Shown: positions 5,805 through 12,277 of the stretch, piece by piece
Layout of the letters: each line of letters begins with the position of its first letter
Numbering within the stretch: the first letter of the stretch is position 1
DNA from: Acetobacteraceae bacterium
Lineage (GTDB): Bacteria; Pseudomonadota; Alphaproteobacteria; Acetobacterales; Acetobacteraceae
Direction of reading: 5' to 3'
Assembly (NCBI GenBank): GCA_947476855.1
Contig: CANJSR010000060.1
Location: forward strand, 1-14,998
DNA: 14,998 nt
Notes under the pieces: generated by a model
Told to the model about the DNA's origin: nothing
The model's input: only the letters and a program-made list of their open reading frames with translations
Database searches by the model: none
Translations under genes and position numbers: made by a program

Positions 5805-5838
5805 GGCCGGGGGCGCCGCGCGGGGGGCGGCCCCGGCC
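5805..5838 (-). terminator. GC stem-loop downstream of the acyl-CoA dehydrogenase gene
   Basis: GGCCGGGG (5805-5812) pairs perfectly with CCCCGGCC (5831-5838) across an 18-base GC-rich loop, starting eight bases beyond the dehydrogenase stop. There is no U-tract, so an intrinsic terminator is possible but not shown. Confidence 0.35.
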
Positions 5839-5845
5839 CGTCGGG

Positions 5846-7012
5846 TCAATACGACTTCGGCTGGCCCAGGACGCGTTCGGCCAGATAGCTCAGCACCAGT
5901 TCACGGCTGACCGGGGCGATGCGCGGCAGCATCGCCTCGCGGAACAGCCGCTCCACATGGTATTCCTGCGCGTAGCCCATGCCGCCATGGGTCAGTACTG
6001 CCTGTTCGGCGGCGCGGAACCCGGCCTCGGCCGCGAGGTACTTGGCGGCGTTCGCCTCTGCCCCGCATTCCATGCCCTGGTCGTACATCCAGGCCGCCTT
6101 GTAGACCAACAGGTTGGCGGCTTCGAGTTCCGCCCAGTTCCGCGCGAGCGGATGCTGGATGCCCTGGTTCTGGCCGATCGGACGGCCGAACACCACACGC
6201 TCCCGCGCATACTTCGACGCCCGCGCCAGCGCCGCTCGGCCGATGCCGATCGCCTCGGCCGCGACCAGGACGCGTTCGGGGTTCAACCCGTGCAGGATGG
6301 CGCGGAAGCCCTCCCCTTCCTCACCGATGCGGTCTTCAACCGGAACGATCATGTCCTCGAAGAAGACCATGTTCGAATCGACCGCGTGGCGGCCCATCTT
6401 GTGGATCAGGCGCACCTCGGCGCGGGTCTTGTCGAGGTCGGTGTAGAACAGCGTCAGGCCATGGGTCTTACGCTTGACCTTGTCGATCGGGGTGGTGCGG
6501 GCCAGCAGCAGGATCTTGTTCGCCACCTGCGCGGTGGAGGTCCAGATCTTCGTGCCGTTGATCTTGTAGTGATCGCCATGCAGTTCGGCGCGCGTGGTCA
6601 GTTCGGTGGTGTTCAGGCCGGTGTTCGGCTCCGTCACGCCGAAGCAGGCCTTGTCCTTGCCCTGGATCAGCGGCGGCAGCATGCGCGACTTCTGTTCATG
6701 CGTGCCGTGGATGACGACGGGGTGCAGGCCGAAAATGTTGATATGGACGGCGGAGGCGCCGCTCATGCCCGCGCCGGATTCGGCGATGGCCTGCATCAGG
6801 ATGGTGGCTTCCATGATGCCCAGGCCGGCGCCGCCGAATTCCTCGGGCATGGCGATGCCCAGCCAGTTGCCGGCGGCGAGGGCATCGACGAAGGCGTGCG
6901 GGAAGGTCGCGGTGTTTTCCCGTTCAAGCCAGTAGGTGTCGCCGTAATCCTGGCAGATGCGGGCGACCTGGTCGCGGATCTGGGTTTGGGCGTCGGTCAG
7001 GGCGAAGTCCAT
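5846..7012 (-). CDS. Acyl-CoA dehydrogenase family protein
   Basis: A 388-residue flavoenzyme of the acyl-CoA dehydrogenase superfamily; it would oxidise an acyl-CoA to the enoyl-CoA and pass electrons to ETF. Blocks seen: N-terminal helical domain with PEEFGGAGLG (56-64); the FAD-contact strand CFGVTEPNTGLNT (123-135) and KINGTKIWTS (150-159); KMGRHAVDSNMVFFEDMIVP (205-224); GEEGEGF (230-236); RVVFGRPIGQNQGIQHPLA; and the C-terminal THGGMGYAQEYHVERLFREA. The usual C-terminal catalytic glutamate is absent (LPRIAPVSREL where YEGT is common), but E246 in GLNPERVLVAAEAIG matches the position used by isovaleryl- and long-chain-type enzymes. Chain-length preference is unknown. The gene stands alone; AAAGG precedes the ATG. 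It diverges from the next gene across an AT-rich region. Confidence 0.9.
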   Translation of the reverse strand: MDFALTDAQTQIRDQVARICQDYGDTYWLERENTATFPHAFVDALAAGNWLGIAMPEEFGGAGLGIMEATILMQAIAESGAGMSGASAVHINIFGLHPVVIHGTHEQKSRMLPPLIQGKDKACFGVTEPNTGLNTTELTTRAELHGDHYKINGTKIWTSTAQVANKILLLARTTPIDKVKRKTHGLTLFYTDLDKTRAEVRLIHKMGRHAVDSNMVFFEDMIVPVEDRIGEEGEGFRAILHGLNPERVLVAAEAIGIGRAALARASKYARERVVFGRPIGQNQGIQHPLARNWAELEAANLLVYKAAWMYDQGMECGAEANAAKYLAAEAGFRAAEQAVLTHGGMGYAQEYHVERLFREAMLPRIAPVSRELVLSYLAERVLGQPKSY

Positions 7013-7121
7013 GGCGGGACCTTTCAGGCGTTGGACGTTTGATGTGCCTGTATATGGGGTTCGCGCCGGAACAGAAACCCGCGCCGGTTCCGAGGCAGCC
7101 GTTCATACCGGGACCGCAAGT

Positions 7122-7164
7122 GTTAATTGTGTATTAACGTCGACTACAATAATATACAATATTA
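7122..7164. promoter_or_regulatory. AT-rich divergent promoter region with two perfect palindromes
   Basis: In otherwise GC-rich DNA, 7121-7177 is strongly AT-rich. It contains GTTAAT-N5-ATTAAC (7122-7138) and TAATAT-ACA-ATATTA (7150-7164), both perfect 6-bp inverted repeats. TTGTGT (7127-7132) and TAATAT (7150-7155) are 17 bases apart and could be -35/-10 boxes for the downstream plus-strand gene, in which case the first palindrome would overlap the -35. The region also lies upstream of the acyl-CoA dehydrogenase gene on the other strand. Confidence 0.45.
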
Positions 7165-7228
7165 GTCATTCCAATATATGAAAGTATTTGTTATGGTCGA
7201 GGCTCATAAGGAATGGAATCCCTGCATC

Positions 7229-8350
7229 ATGGATATCGGAACGCTTCTGGTCCTCGCCGGCATGTTCCTGGGCGCTGTCGTCGGTGACGCCGTGCTGTTC
7301 GGCAAGACGATGCGGGTCGACTTCAGCCTGCCGCAGACCGTGACGTCCCAGGGCATAACTCAAGAAACGGCGGAGCAGCTTTTCATCGCCGAATTGTCTC
7401 GCCTGTCGGACATCGCCTTCATCCTGCCCTTCCCCACCGTCGCGCAAGCCAACAAGGACAGCCTGCTGGCCGTGGTGGCCAAGCCGCTGAAGATCGACCC
7501 GGTCGTGGAAGTCATCCAAAGCAAGTTCGGCTCCGACGTGGTTAGCATGAAATTCGCCATGATGAAGGGTCCTGGCGACTCCGAGCATACGCTGATCGGC
7601 GTCGTGACCACGCCCAACGGGTCCACGACACGTTATTCGCGCACAGGCTCCGACCGGCGTCCGGATGAGCTGGTGGAGCAAATGGCCCGCCACATCGCGT
7701 CCGAGAATTTGCCGTATCGCGTGGCGATGGCGGACTACGTCGCGGGCCTGCAGGGCGACCCGAAAGGGTTTGAGCAGGCGCGGAAACTGGCAAACAAGGC
7801 CCTGGGGAACGGCTTCGACAAAAGCACGGCCACGCAACGGGCGATGCTTTACAATACGCTGGGCCTGCTGGAAGTTCACGCTGGCAACCTGGCCGCGGCC
7901 GATGCGCTGTGGGCCAAGGGCATGGCAGTGCCGATGGCGAAAGGGACGGCTTATTCGATCCTGGCCGTCAACCGCGCCTTCGTCTCGCTGGCTCAGCGCG
8001 ACGCGAAGCAAGCCCGAGCGCATTACAATATCGCCCTGGCCAACCTGCAACTGCCCTATCTGGGTTACTTCGATCATCACCTGGGCATCGTCGACAGCCT
8101 GATCACCTGGGGTGAGGGCGACCGGGTGACCGCCGACGCCGGCCTGGTGCGGACCGGCTACAACCTGGTGGCGGACACGGCCCTGACCTACCGGTCCGAG
8201 ATCGCCGCCGAACAGGGCCGCCCGGTGGACGCAAAAGAGTTCGCCGAGAAGGCGGCCTTCCTGAAGACGCTGAAGCATATCCATCCCGACCTGGTCGGCA
8301 GCGTGTTCTGGGTGAACCCGACCAAGGGCAGTCTGACCCTGCGGCAGTAG
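7229..8350 (+). CDS. Membrane-anchored helical-repeat (TPR-like) protein of unknown function
   Basis: A 373-residue protein not recognised as a named family. An N-terminal transmembrane helix (MDIGTLLVLAGMFLGAVVGD) is followed by a mixed alpha/beta region (about 30-150) with no catalytic motif noticed. From about residue 165 there is a helical part with TPR-like spacing: ALGNGFDKSTATQRAMLYNT, LGLLEVHAGNLAAADALWAK, AVNRAFVSLAQRDAKQARAH and FAEKAAFLKTLKHI. It is probably a membrane-tethered scaffold facing the cytoplasm or periplasm; orientation is uncertain. The frame is open back to an ATG at 7178, but those first codons are AT-rich and look like leader sequence, so the ATG at 7229 is preferred (GGAA ten bases upstream). 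It is a single gene between a divergent dehydrogenase and a 3' stem-loop. Confidence 0.75.
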   Translation: MDIGTLLVLAGMFLGAVVGDAVLFGKTMRVDFSLPQTVTSQGITQETAEQLFIAELSRLSDIAFILPFPTVAQANKDSLLAVVAKPLKIDPVVEVIQSKFGSDVVSMKFAMMKGPGDSEHTLIGVVTTPNGSTTRYSRTGSDRRPDELVEQMARHIASENLPYRVAMADYVAGLQGDPKGFEQARKLANKALGNGFDKSTATQRAMLYNTLGLLEVHAGNLAAADALWAKGMAVPMAKGTAYSILAVNRAFVSLAQRDAKQARAHYNIALANLQLPYLGYFDHHLGIVDSLITWGEGDRVTADAGLVRTGYNLVADTALTYRSEIAAEQGRPVDAKEFAEKAAFLKTLKHIHPDLVGSVFWVNPTKGSLTLRQ

Positions 8351-8358
8351 ACCGGCAC

Positions 8359-8384
8359 GGAACCGGGTCCAAAAACCCGGTTCC
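8359..8384 (+). terminator. Strong stem-loop after the TPR-like gene
   Basis: A perfect 10-bp stem, GGAACCGGGT (8359-8368) with ACCCGGTTCC (8375-8384), and loop CCAAAA begins nine bases after the stop. No T-run follows, so it may be a Rho-assisted or RNA-stabilising 3' end. It separates this gene from the paa genes. Confidence 0.6.
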
Positions 8385-8417
8385 CCTGCATGACCTTGTG
8401 GCGCCATACTGCGGCGC

Positions 8418-9401
8418 ATGTACAGCCAGGCCCTGAACCAGCGCGATGGCGCACCCACCGATGCCAGCCCGGAAGCGGACCGCTTCCAGGCCCGCATCGA
8501 CGCCGAACAACGCATCGAGCCGAATGACTGGATGCCGGACGCCTATCGCCGCACGCTGATCCGCCAGATCAGCCAGCACGCGCACTCCGAAATCGTCGGC
8601 ATGCTGCCCGAGGGCAACTGGATCACCCGCGCCCCCAGCCTGCGCCGCAAGGCCGCCCTGCTGGCGAAGGTCCAGGACGAGGGCGGGCATGGCCTGTATC
8701 TGTACGCCGCCGCCGAGACGTTGGGCGTCTCGCGGGAGGAACTGGTCGACCAGCTTCTGTCCGGGCGGGCGAAATACAGCTCCATCTTCAATTACCCGAC
8801 GCTGACCTGGGCCGATATCGGCGCGATCGGCTGGCTGGTGGATGGGGCGGCGATCATGAACCAGATCCCGCTCTGCCGGTGTTCATACGGGCCGTATGCG
8901 CGGGCCATGATCCGCGTGTGCCGGGAGGAGAGCTTCCACCAGCGCCAGGGCTACGAGATCATGCTGACGCTGGCCCGCGGGTCGGCCGAACAGAAGGCGA
9001 TGGCGCAGGACGCGCTGAACCGCTGGTGGTGGCCCTGCCTGATGATGTTCGGCCCGCCGGATGGGGCCTCGCAGCACTCCGACACGTCGATGCGGTGGAA
9101 GATCAAGCGGTTCAGCAACGACGCGCTGCGGCAGAAGTTTGTGGATGCAACGGTGCCGCAGGGGCATTTCCTGGGGCTGACGTTTCCGGACCCTGACCTG
9201 CGGTTGGATGAGGCGACCGGGCATTGGGTGTTCGGAGAGATAGACTGGGACGAATTCCGCGCCGTTCTCGCCGGCAACGGCCCCTGCAACCGCGAACGCC
9301 TCGCCGCGCGCCGTCAGGCGCATGAGGATGGGGCGTGGGTGCGGGAGGCTGCGGCGGCCTATGCGGCGAAGCAGAGGGCGCGGGAGAAGAAGGCGGCGTA
9401 G
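8418..9401 (+). CDS. paaA: 1,2-phenylacetyl-CoA epoxidase, catalytic subunit A
   Basis: A 327-residue di-iron oxygenase subunit. PaaABCE converts phenylacetyl-CoA to its ring-1,2-epoxide in the aerobic phenylacetate pathway; PaaA holds the di-iron site and binds the CoA ester. Carboxylate/histidine ligands are visible as E58 ([15 protein letters not shown]), E88-x-x-H91 ([13 protein letters not shown]) and E171-x-x-H174 ([13 protein letters not shown]). Other family blocks are [14 protein letters not shown] and [14 protein letters not shown], near residue 200. The start at 8418 gives the standard N-terminus but has no obvious Shine-Dalgarno. It heads paaABCD. Unusually, a 101-bp palindromic repeat lies in the 159-bp gap before paaB. 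Confidence 0.97.
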   Translation: MYSQALNQRDGAPTDASPEADRFQARIDAEQRIEPNDWMPDAYRRTLIRQISQHAHSEIVGMLPEGNWITRAPSLRRKAALLAKVQDEGGHGLYLYAAAETLGVSREELVDQLLSGRAKYSSIFNYPTLTWADIGAIGWLVDGAAIMNQIPLCRCSYGPYARAMIRVCREESFHQRQGYEIMLTLARGSAEQKAMAQDALNRWWWPCLMMFGPPDGASQHSDTSMRWKIKRFSNDALRQKFVDATVPQGHFLGLTFPDPDLRLDEATGHWVFGEIDWDEFRAVLAGNGPCNRERLAARRQAHEDGAWVREAAAAYAAKQRAREKKAA

Positions 9402-9438
9402 GGTTGCTCCCCCCTGAGGGTGGACTGTGTTTGACCTG

Positions 9439-9539
9439 CTCCCCTCCCCTTGAGGGAGGGGTCGGGGGAGGGGTGATCGCGGCACGGACCGGGGGTTTCT
9501 CCCCCTCCCCCCAACCCCCTCCCTCAAGGGGAGGGGGAG
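9439..9539 (+). repeat. Nested palindromic repeat, copy 1 (between paaA and paaB)
   Basis: Outer arms of 21 bp (9441-9461 and 9516-9536) are perfectly complementary, and an inner pair (9464-9473 and 9502-9511) nests within them. The central loop carries ATCGCGGCACGGACCGGGG, similar to the loops of the copies at 13034 and 14901. The element lies wholly in the paaA-paaB gap; RNA from the paa operon would fold it into a very stable hairpin. A degenerate CTCCCCCCTGAGGG at 9407-9420 may be a relic of a further arm. Confidence 0.85.
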
Positions 9540-9560
9540 AAAAAGGAAGGACAATCAACC

Positions 9561-9836
9561 ATGACCCCAATCTGGGAAGTCTTCATCCGATCCCGCAACG
9601 GCCTGGCCCACAAACACGTCGGCTCCGTCCACGCCGAGGACTCCACCATGGCCCTGCAAGCCGCCCGCGACGTCTACACGCGGCGGGGTGAGGGCCTGTC
9701 GCTCTGGGTCGTCCCCTCGAACGCCATCATCGCCTCCGACCCCGCCGACCGGGACGAGTTGTTCGAGCCGACGGCGTCGAAGATCTACCGCCACCCGACC
9801 TTCTATGAGGTGCCGGACGAAGTCGGGAACATGTGA
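9561..9836 (+). CDS. paaB: 1,2-phenylacetyl-CoA epoxidase, subunit B
   Basis: A 91-residue protein, the usual size for PaaB, a small subunit of the phenylacetyl-CoA epoxidase complex that helps bridge PaaAC units and has no known active site. Recognisable sequence: WEVFIRSRNGLAHKHVGSVH (5-24), MALQAARDVYTRRGEGLSLW (30-49) and VVPSNAIIASDPADRDELFEP (50-70). The start follows AAGGAAGGA, which sits at the edge of the upstream palindromic repeat, so folding of that repeat could affect initiation. Its stop overlaps the paaC start. Confidence 0.96.
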   Translation: MTPIWEVFIRSRNGLAHKHVGSVHAEDSTMALQAARDVYTRRGEGLSLWVVPSNAIIASDPADRDELFEPTASKIYRHPTFYEVPDEVGNM

Positions 9837-10552
9837 TGGCTACGACCACGATCACCGTCGCGGACTCCCCCGCCGTCGACGCGTATCTGCTTCTGGCCGA
9901 TGACGCGCTGATCCATGGCCATCGCCTCAGCGAATGGACCGGCCACGCCCCGACGCTGGAGGAGGAACTGGCGCTGGCGAACATCGCGCTCGACCTGATC
10001 GGGCAGGCGCGGTCGCTGTACCAGGCCGCCGGGGCGCTGTGCGGGCGGACGGAGGATGAACTCGCCTACCTGCGCGACCAGCACCAGTTCCGCAACGCGC
10101 TGATGCTGGAACTGCCACGCGGCGACTTCGCCTTCACCATGACCCGCCTGCTGCTCTCCGCCGCCGCCGCCGATCTGTTCTGGCGGGACGCCGTGGGGGC
10201 GGCTGATCCAGACCTGGCCGCAATCGCGGCGAAGGCGGCGAAGGAAACCGCCTATCACGTCCGTCACGCCGCCGAATGGCTGATCCGCCTGGGCGACGGC
10301 ACGGACGAATCCCACCGGCGCGCACAGGACGCGCTGGACACGCTCTGGCCCTATAGCGGCGAACTGCAAACGCCGTCCCGCGATGCCTGGCTGGCGGTGG
10401 TGGAGCCCGTGATCGCCCGCGCCACCCTGGCCCGCCCCGCCGATGGCTGGATGCAGAGCGGCGGGCGGGACGGGCGGCACACGGAACATCTCGGGCATCT
10501 GCTGGCCGAGATGCAGGTCCTGCCCCGCACTTTCCCGGGCGCTGTCTGGTGA
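9836..10552 (+). CDS. paaC: 1,2-phenylacetyl-CoA epoxidase, subunit C
   Basis: A 238-residue ferritin-like helical protein. PaaC is the structural partner of PaaA in the epoxidase heterodimer. Typical blocks are LLLADDALIHGHRLSEW, LALANIALDLIGQARSLYQA, ELPRGDFAFTMTRLL, KAAKETAYHVRHAAEWLIRL and GRDGRHTEHLGHLLAEMQVL near the C-terminus. The ATG at 9836 shares its first base with the paaB stop (TGATG); a GTG one codon earlier (9833) is also possible. The end overlaps paaD by four bases (GTGA), so paaB, paaC and paaD are tightly coupled. Confidence 0.96.
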   Translation: MATTTITVADSPAVDAYLLLADDALIHGHRLSEWTGHAPTLEEELALANIALDLIGQARSLYQAAGALCGRTEDELAYLRDQHQFRNALMLELPRGDFAFTMTRLLLSAAAADLFWRDAVGAADPDLAAIAAKAAKETAYHVRHAAEWLIRLGDGTDESHRRAQDALDTLWPYSGELQTPSRDAWLAVVEPVIARATLARPADGWMQSGGRDGRHTEHLGHLLAEMQVLPRTFPGAVW

Positions 10553-11028
10553 CTCCTGCCGAACGGCTCGCCCAGGCGCGGGCGGCGCTGGACAGCGTGA
10601 CCGATCCGGAAATCCCGGTCCTGACGATCGCCGACCTGGGCGTGCTGCGCGACCTGCGCCTCGATGGCGAGACGCTGGAGGTCGTGATCACCCCCACCTA
10701 TTCCGGCTGCCCGGCCATGGGCGTGATCACGCTGGATATCGAGACGGCGCTGGCCGGCCTCGGCCCGATCCGGGTCCACACCGTGTTGGCGCCGGCCTGG
10801 ACAACGGATTGGCTCTCGGCCGAGGGGCGGCGCAAGCTGCTGGACTACGGCATCGCCCCACCGCCCGCCGCCGGAAGGGGCGCGCTGTTCGGCCAGGACC
10901 GTCCGGCCTGCCCCCGTTGCGGGTCGGCGCGGACCGAAACGATCAGCGCCTTCGGCTCCACCGCCTGCAAGGCGCTGCATCGGTGCCTCGAATGCCGCGA
11001 ACCCTTCGACGCCTTCAAGTGCCATTGA
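10549..11028 (+). CDS. paaD: Phenylacetate degradation protein PaaD (Fe-S assembly-type factor)
   Basis: A 159-residue protein with an N-terminal MIP18/DUF59 domain (SVTDPEIPVLTIADLGVLRD, 16-35; TPTYSGCPAMG with C54) and a C-terminal metal-binding tail. The tail cysteines are C121, C124, C140, C146, C149 and C158 (CPRCGS, CKALHRCLEC, KCH). PaaD is thought to help assemble the metal or Fe-S centres of the epoxidase system rather than be part of the enzyme. The start is a GTG overlapping the paaC stop. The 3' end overlaps the convergent flippase gene by 14 bp. No paaE reductase gene follows, contrary to the usual paaABCDE order. Confidence 0.95.
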   Translation: MTPAERLAQARAALDSVTDPEIPVLTIADLGVLRDLRLDGETLEVVITPTYSGCPAMGVITLDIETALAGLGPIRVHTVLAPAWTTDWLSAEGRRKLLDYGIAPPPAAGRGALFGQDRPACPRCGSARTETISAFGSTACKALHRCLECREPFDAFKCH

Positions 11029-12277
11029 GCAGCAGGAGCGCGCCCAGCATTGCCCCGCCGCTGACCGGGCGCCACCATCCGACTCCCAAGGCCCGGGCGT
11101 TGACCATCAGCGCATAGGGCACGACGGCCAGTTGGGCCGCGCACCAGATCATCACGGCGTGCCAGGCCGTCTCCGGGCGGAGCAGCCCCACCGCCACGAC
11201 ACAGACCACCAGGGCCGCGAGGTTGCCATACAGCGTGAACCGCGCCTGCCCGAAGGCGATCAGCGCCACGCCGGCCGGGAAGGTCAGGGTCAGCACGGCC
11301 ATCAGCCCGGTCAGGGGGATCGCGGCGACCCCGGCCTCAGCCCAGGACGGCCCCAGCAGCAACGCGACCGCCGGCCCCAGCCCCACCGCCAGGGCGGCGC
11401 AGAGCGGCAACACCAACAAACAGGCGCCCCGCAGCAGCCGGTCGACGCGGGCCAGCATCGCCTCCCGGTCGTGCTGGAACCGCGCGAGGTCCGGCAGGAA
11501 CAGCCGCCAGAGCGCCGTGAACGTCAGGTCGCGCACCGTGTCCACCAGCCGGAACGCCATATGCACCTGGCCCAGCACCGCCGCCCCCGCGAAGGCCCCG
11601 ATCAGCACGGCGAACACGCGGTAGCGGGCGATCTGGGTCAGGGTGCTGCCGGTCAGCGGCAGGCCCACCACCAGCAGAGCGCGTGCCTCGGCCCAGCGCC
11701 AGTGCCAGGCCGGCCGCCAGCCACCCGTCGCCAGCAGTACCAGCGCGCCCACCAGCGAGGTCGTCGCCTGCTGCCAGACCAGCGCCCAGGCGCCAGCACC
11801 GGCCAGGGCCGCACCGATCCCGACCGCGACCCCGCCGCCCTGGCCGATGAAGGTCCGCAGCGCCAGCGCGCGGTAGCCTCGACGGCGTGTCAGCAGGCCT
11901 TGCGCGATGCTCGCCGCCCCGACCAGCGGCAAAGGCAAGGCCAGCAGTAGGCTCATGCCAATCAGGCGGGAGTCGCCCAGCGCCCCCTCCAGGGCCCAGC
12001 CGCCACCGGCCTGTACTGCCAGGGCGAGCAGGCCGGTGGCGGCTCCGGACCAGAAGGCGCTCGACAGGATCGCGTCATCCACTTGGTCGCGCTGCACCAG
12101 CGCATCGGCGAACAGCGCGTTGGCGGCGACCCAGAGCACGACATGCACCGCGACGGCGGCCGCGGCGATACCGAGTTCCTCCGGTCCGATCAGGCGGGCG
12201 ATCAGGAAGGCGGAGGCGAGCGAGAGCACACCGGCCGCCGCGGCCTCGGCCCCCGACCAGAGGACGGCGCGGTTCAT
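11015..12277 (-). CDS. Oligosaccharide flippase / polysaccharide export protein (Wzx-like)
   Basis: A 420-residue very hydrophobic protein with about 12 transmembrane helices, the size and pattern of the MATE/MOP-type polysaccharide flippases (Wzx/RfbX/PST). Signature-like parts are the N-terminal SLASAFLIARLIGPEELGIA (19-38), then LVQRDQVDDAILSSAFW (60-76), GQVHMAFRLVDTVRDLTFTA in the middle and MLARVDRLLRGACLLVLPL after it. Such proteins move lipid-linked glycans across the inner membrane for O-antigen, capsule or exopolysaccharide. It is the last gene of a galE-membrane protein-flippase run, and its ATG overlaps the preceding stop (ATGA), which supports a polysaccharide role. The exact glycan is unknown. 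Its tail overlaps paaD on the opposite strand. Confidence 0.82.
   Translation of the reverse strand: MNRAVLWSGAEAAAAGVLSLASAFLIARLIGPEELGIAAAAVAVHVVLWVAANALFADALVQRDQVDDAILSSAFWSGAATGLLALAVQAGGGWALEGALGDSRLIGMSLLLALPLPLVGAASIAQGLLTRRRGYRALALRTFIGQGGGVAVGIGAALAGAGAWALVWQQATTSLVGALVLLATGGWRPAWHWRWAEARALLVVGLPLTGSTLTQIARYRVFAVLIGAFAGAAVLGQVHMAFRLVDTVRDLTFTALWRLFLPDLARFQHDREAMLARVDRLLRGACLLVLPLCAALAVGLGPAVALLLGPSWAEAGVAAIPLTGLMAVLTLTFPAGVALIAFGQARFTLYGNLAALVVCVVAVGLLRPETAWHAVMIWCAAQLAVVPYALMVNARALGVGWWRPVSGGAMLGALLLLNGT

Noticed and set aside
5723..7042. 439-codon plus-strand frame over the acyl-CoA dehydrogenase
   Set aside because: It mirrors a gene with clear family motifs and has low-complexity content of its own; no ribosome-binding site or family resemblance.
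8397..8418. TTGTGG / CATACT as a promoter giving a leaderless paaA transcript
   Set aside because: The two hexamers are too close for a -35/-10 pair and match the consensus poorly.
7166..8515. 449-codon minus-strand frame over the TPR-like gene
   Set aside because: The plus-strand protein has a membrane helix, a promoter-like upstream region and a 3' stem-loop. The minus frame also runs across the paaA start and looks like shadow coding.
9401..9560. Possible CRISPR-like or tandem-repeat array
   Set aside because: The repeated units are inverted arms of a single hairpin, not regularly spaced direct repeats with unique spacers.
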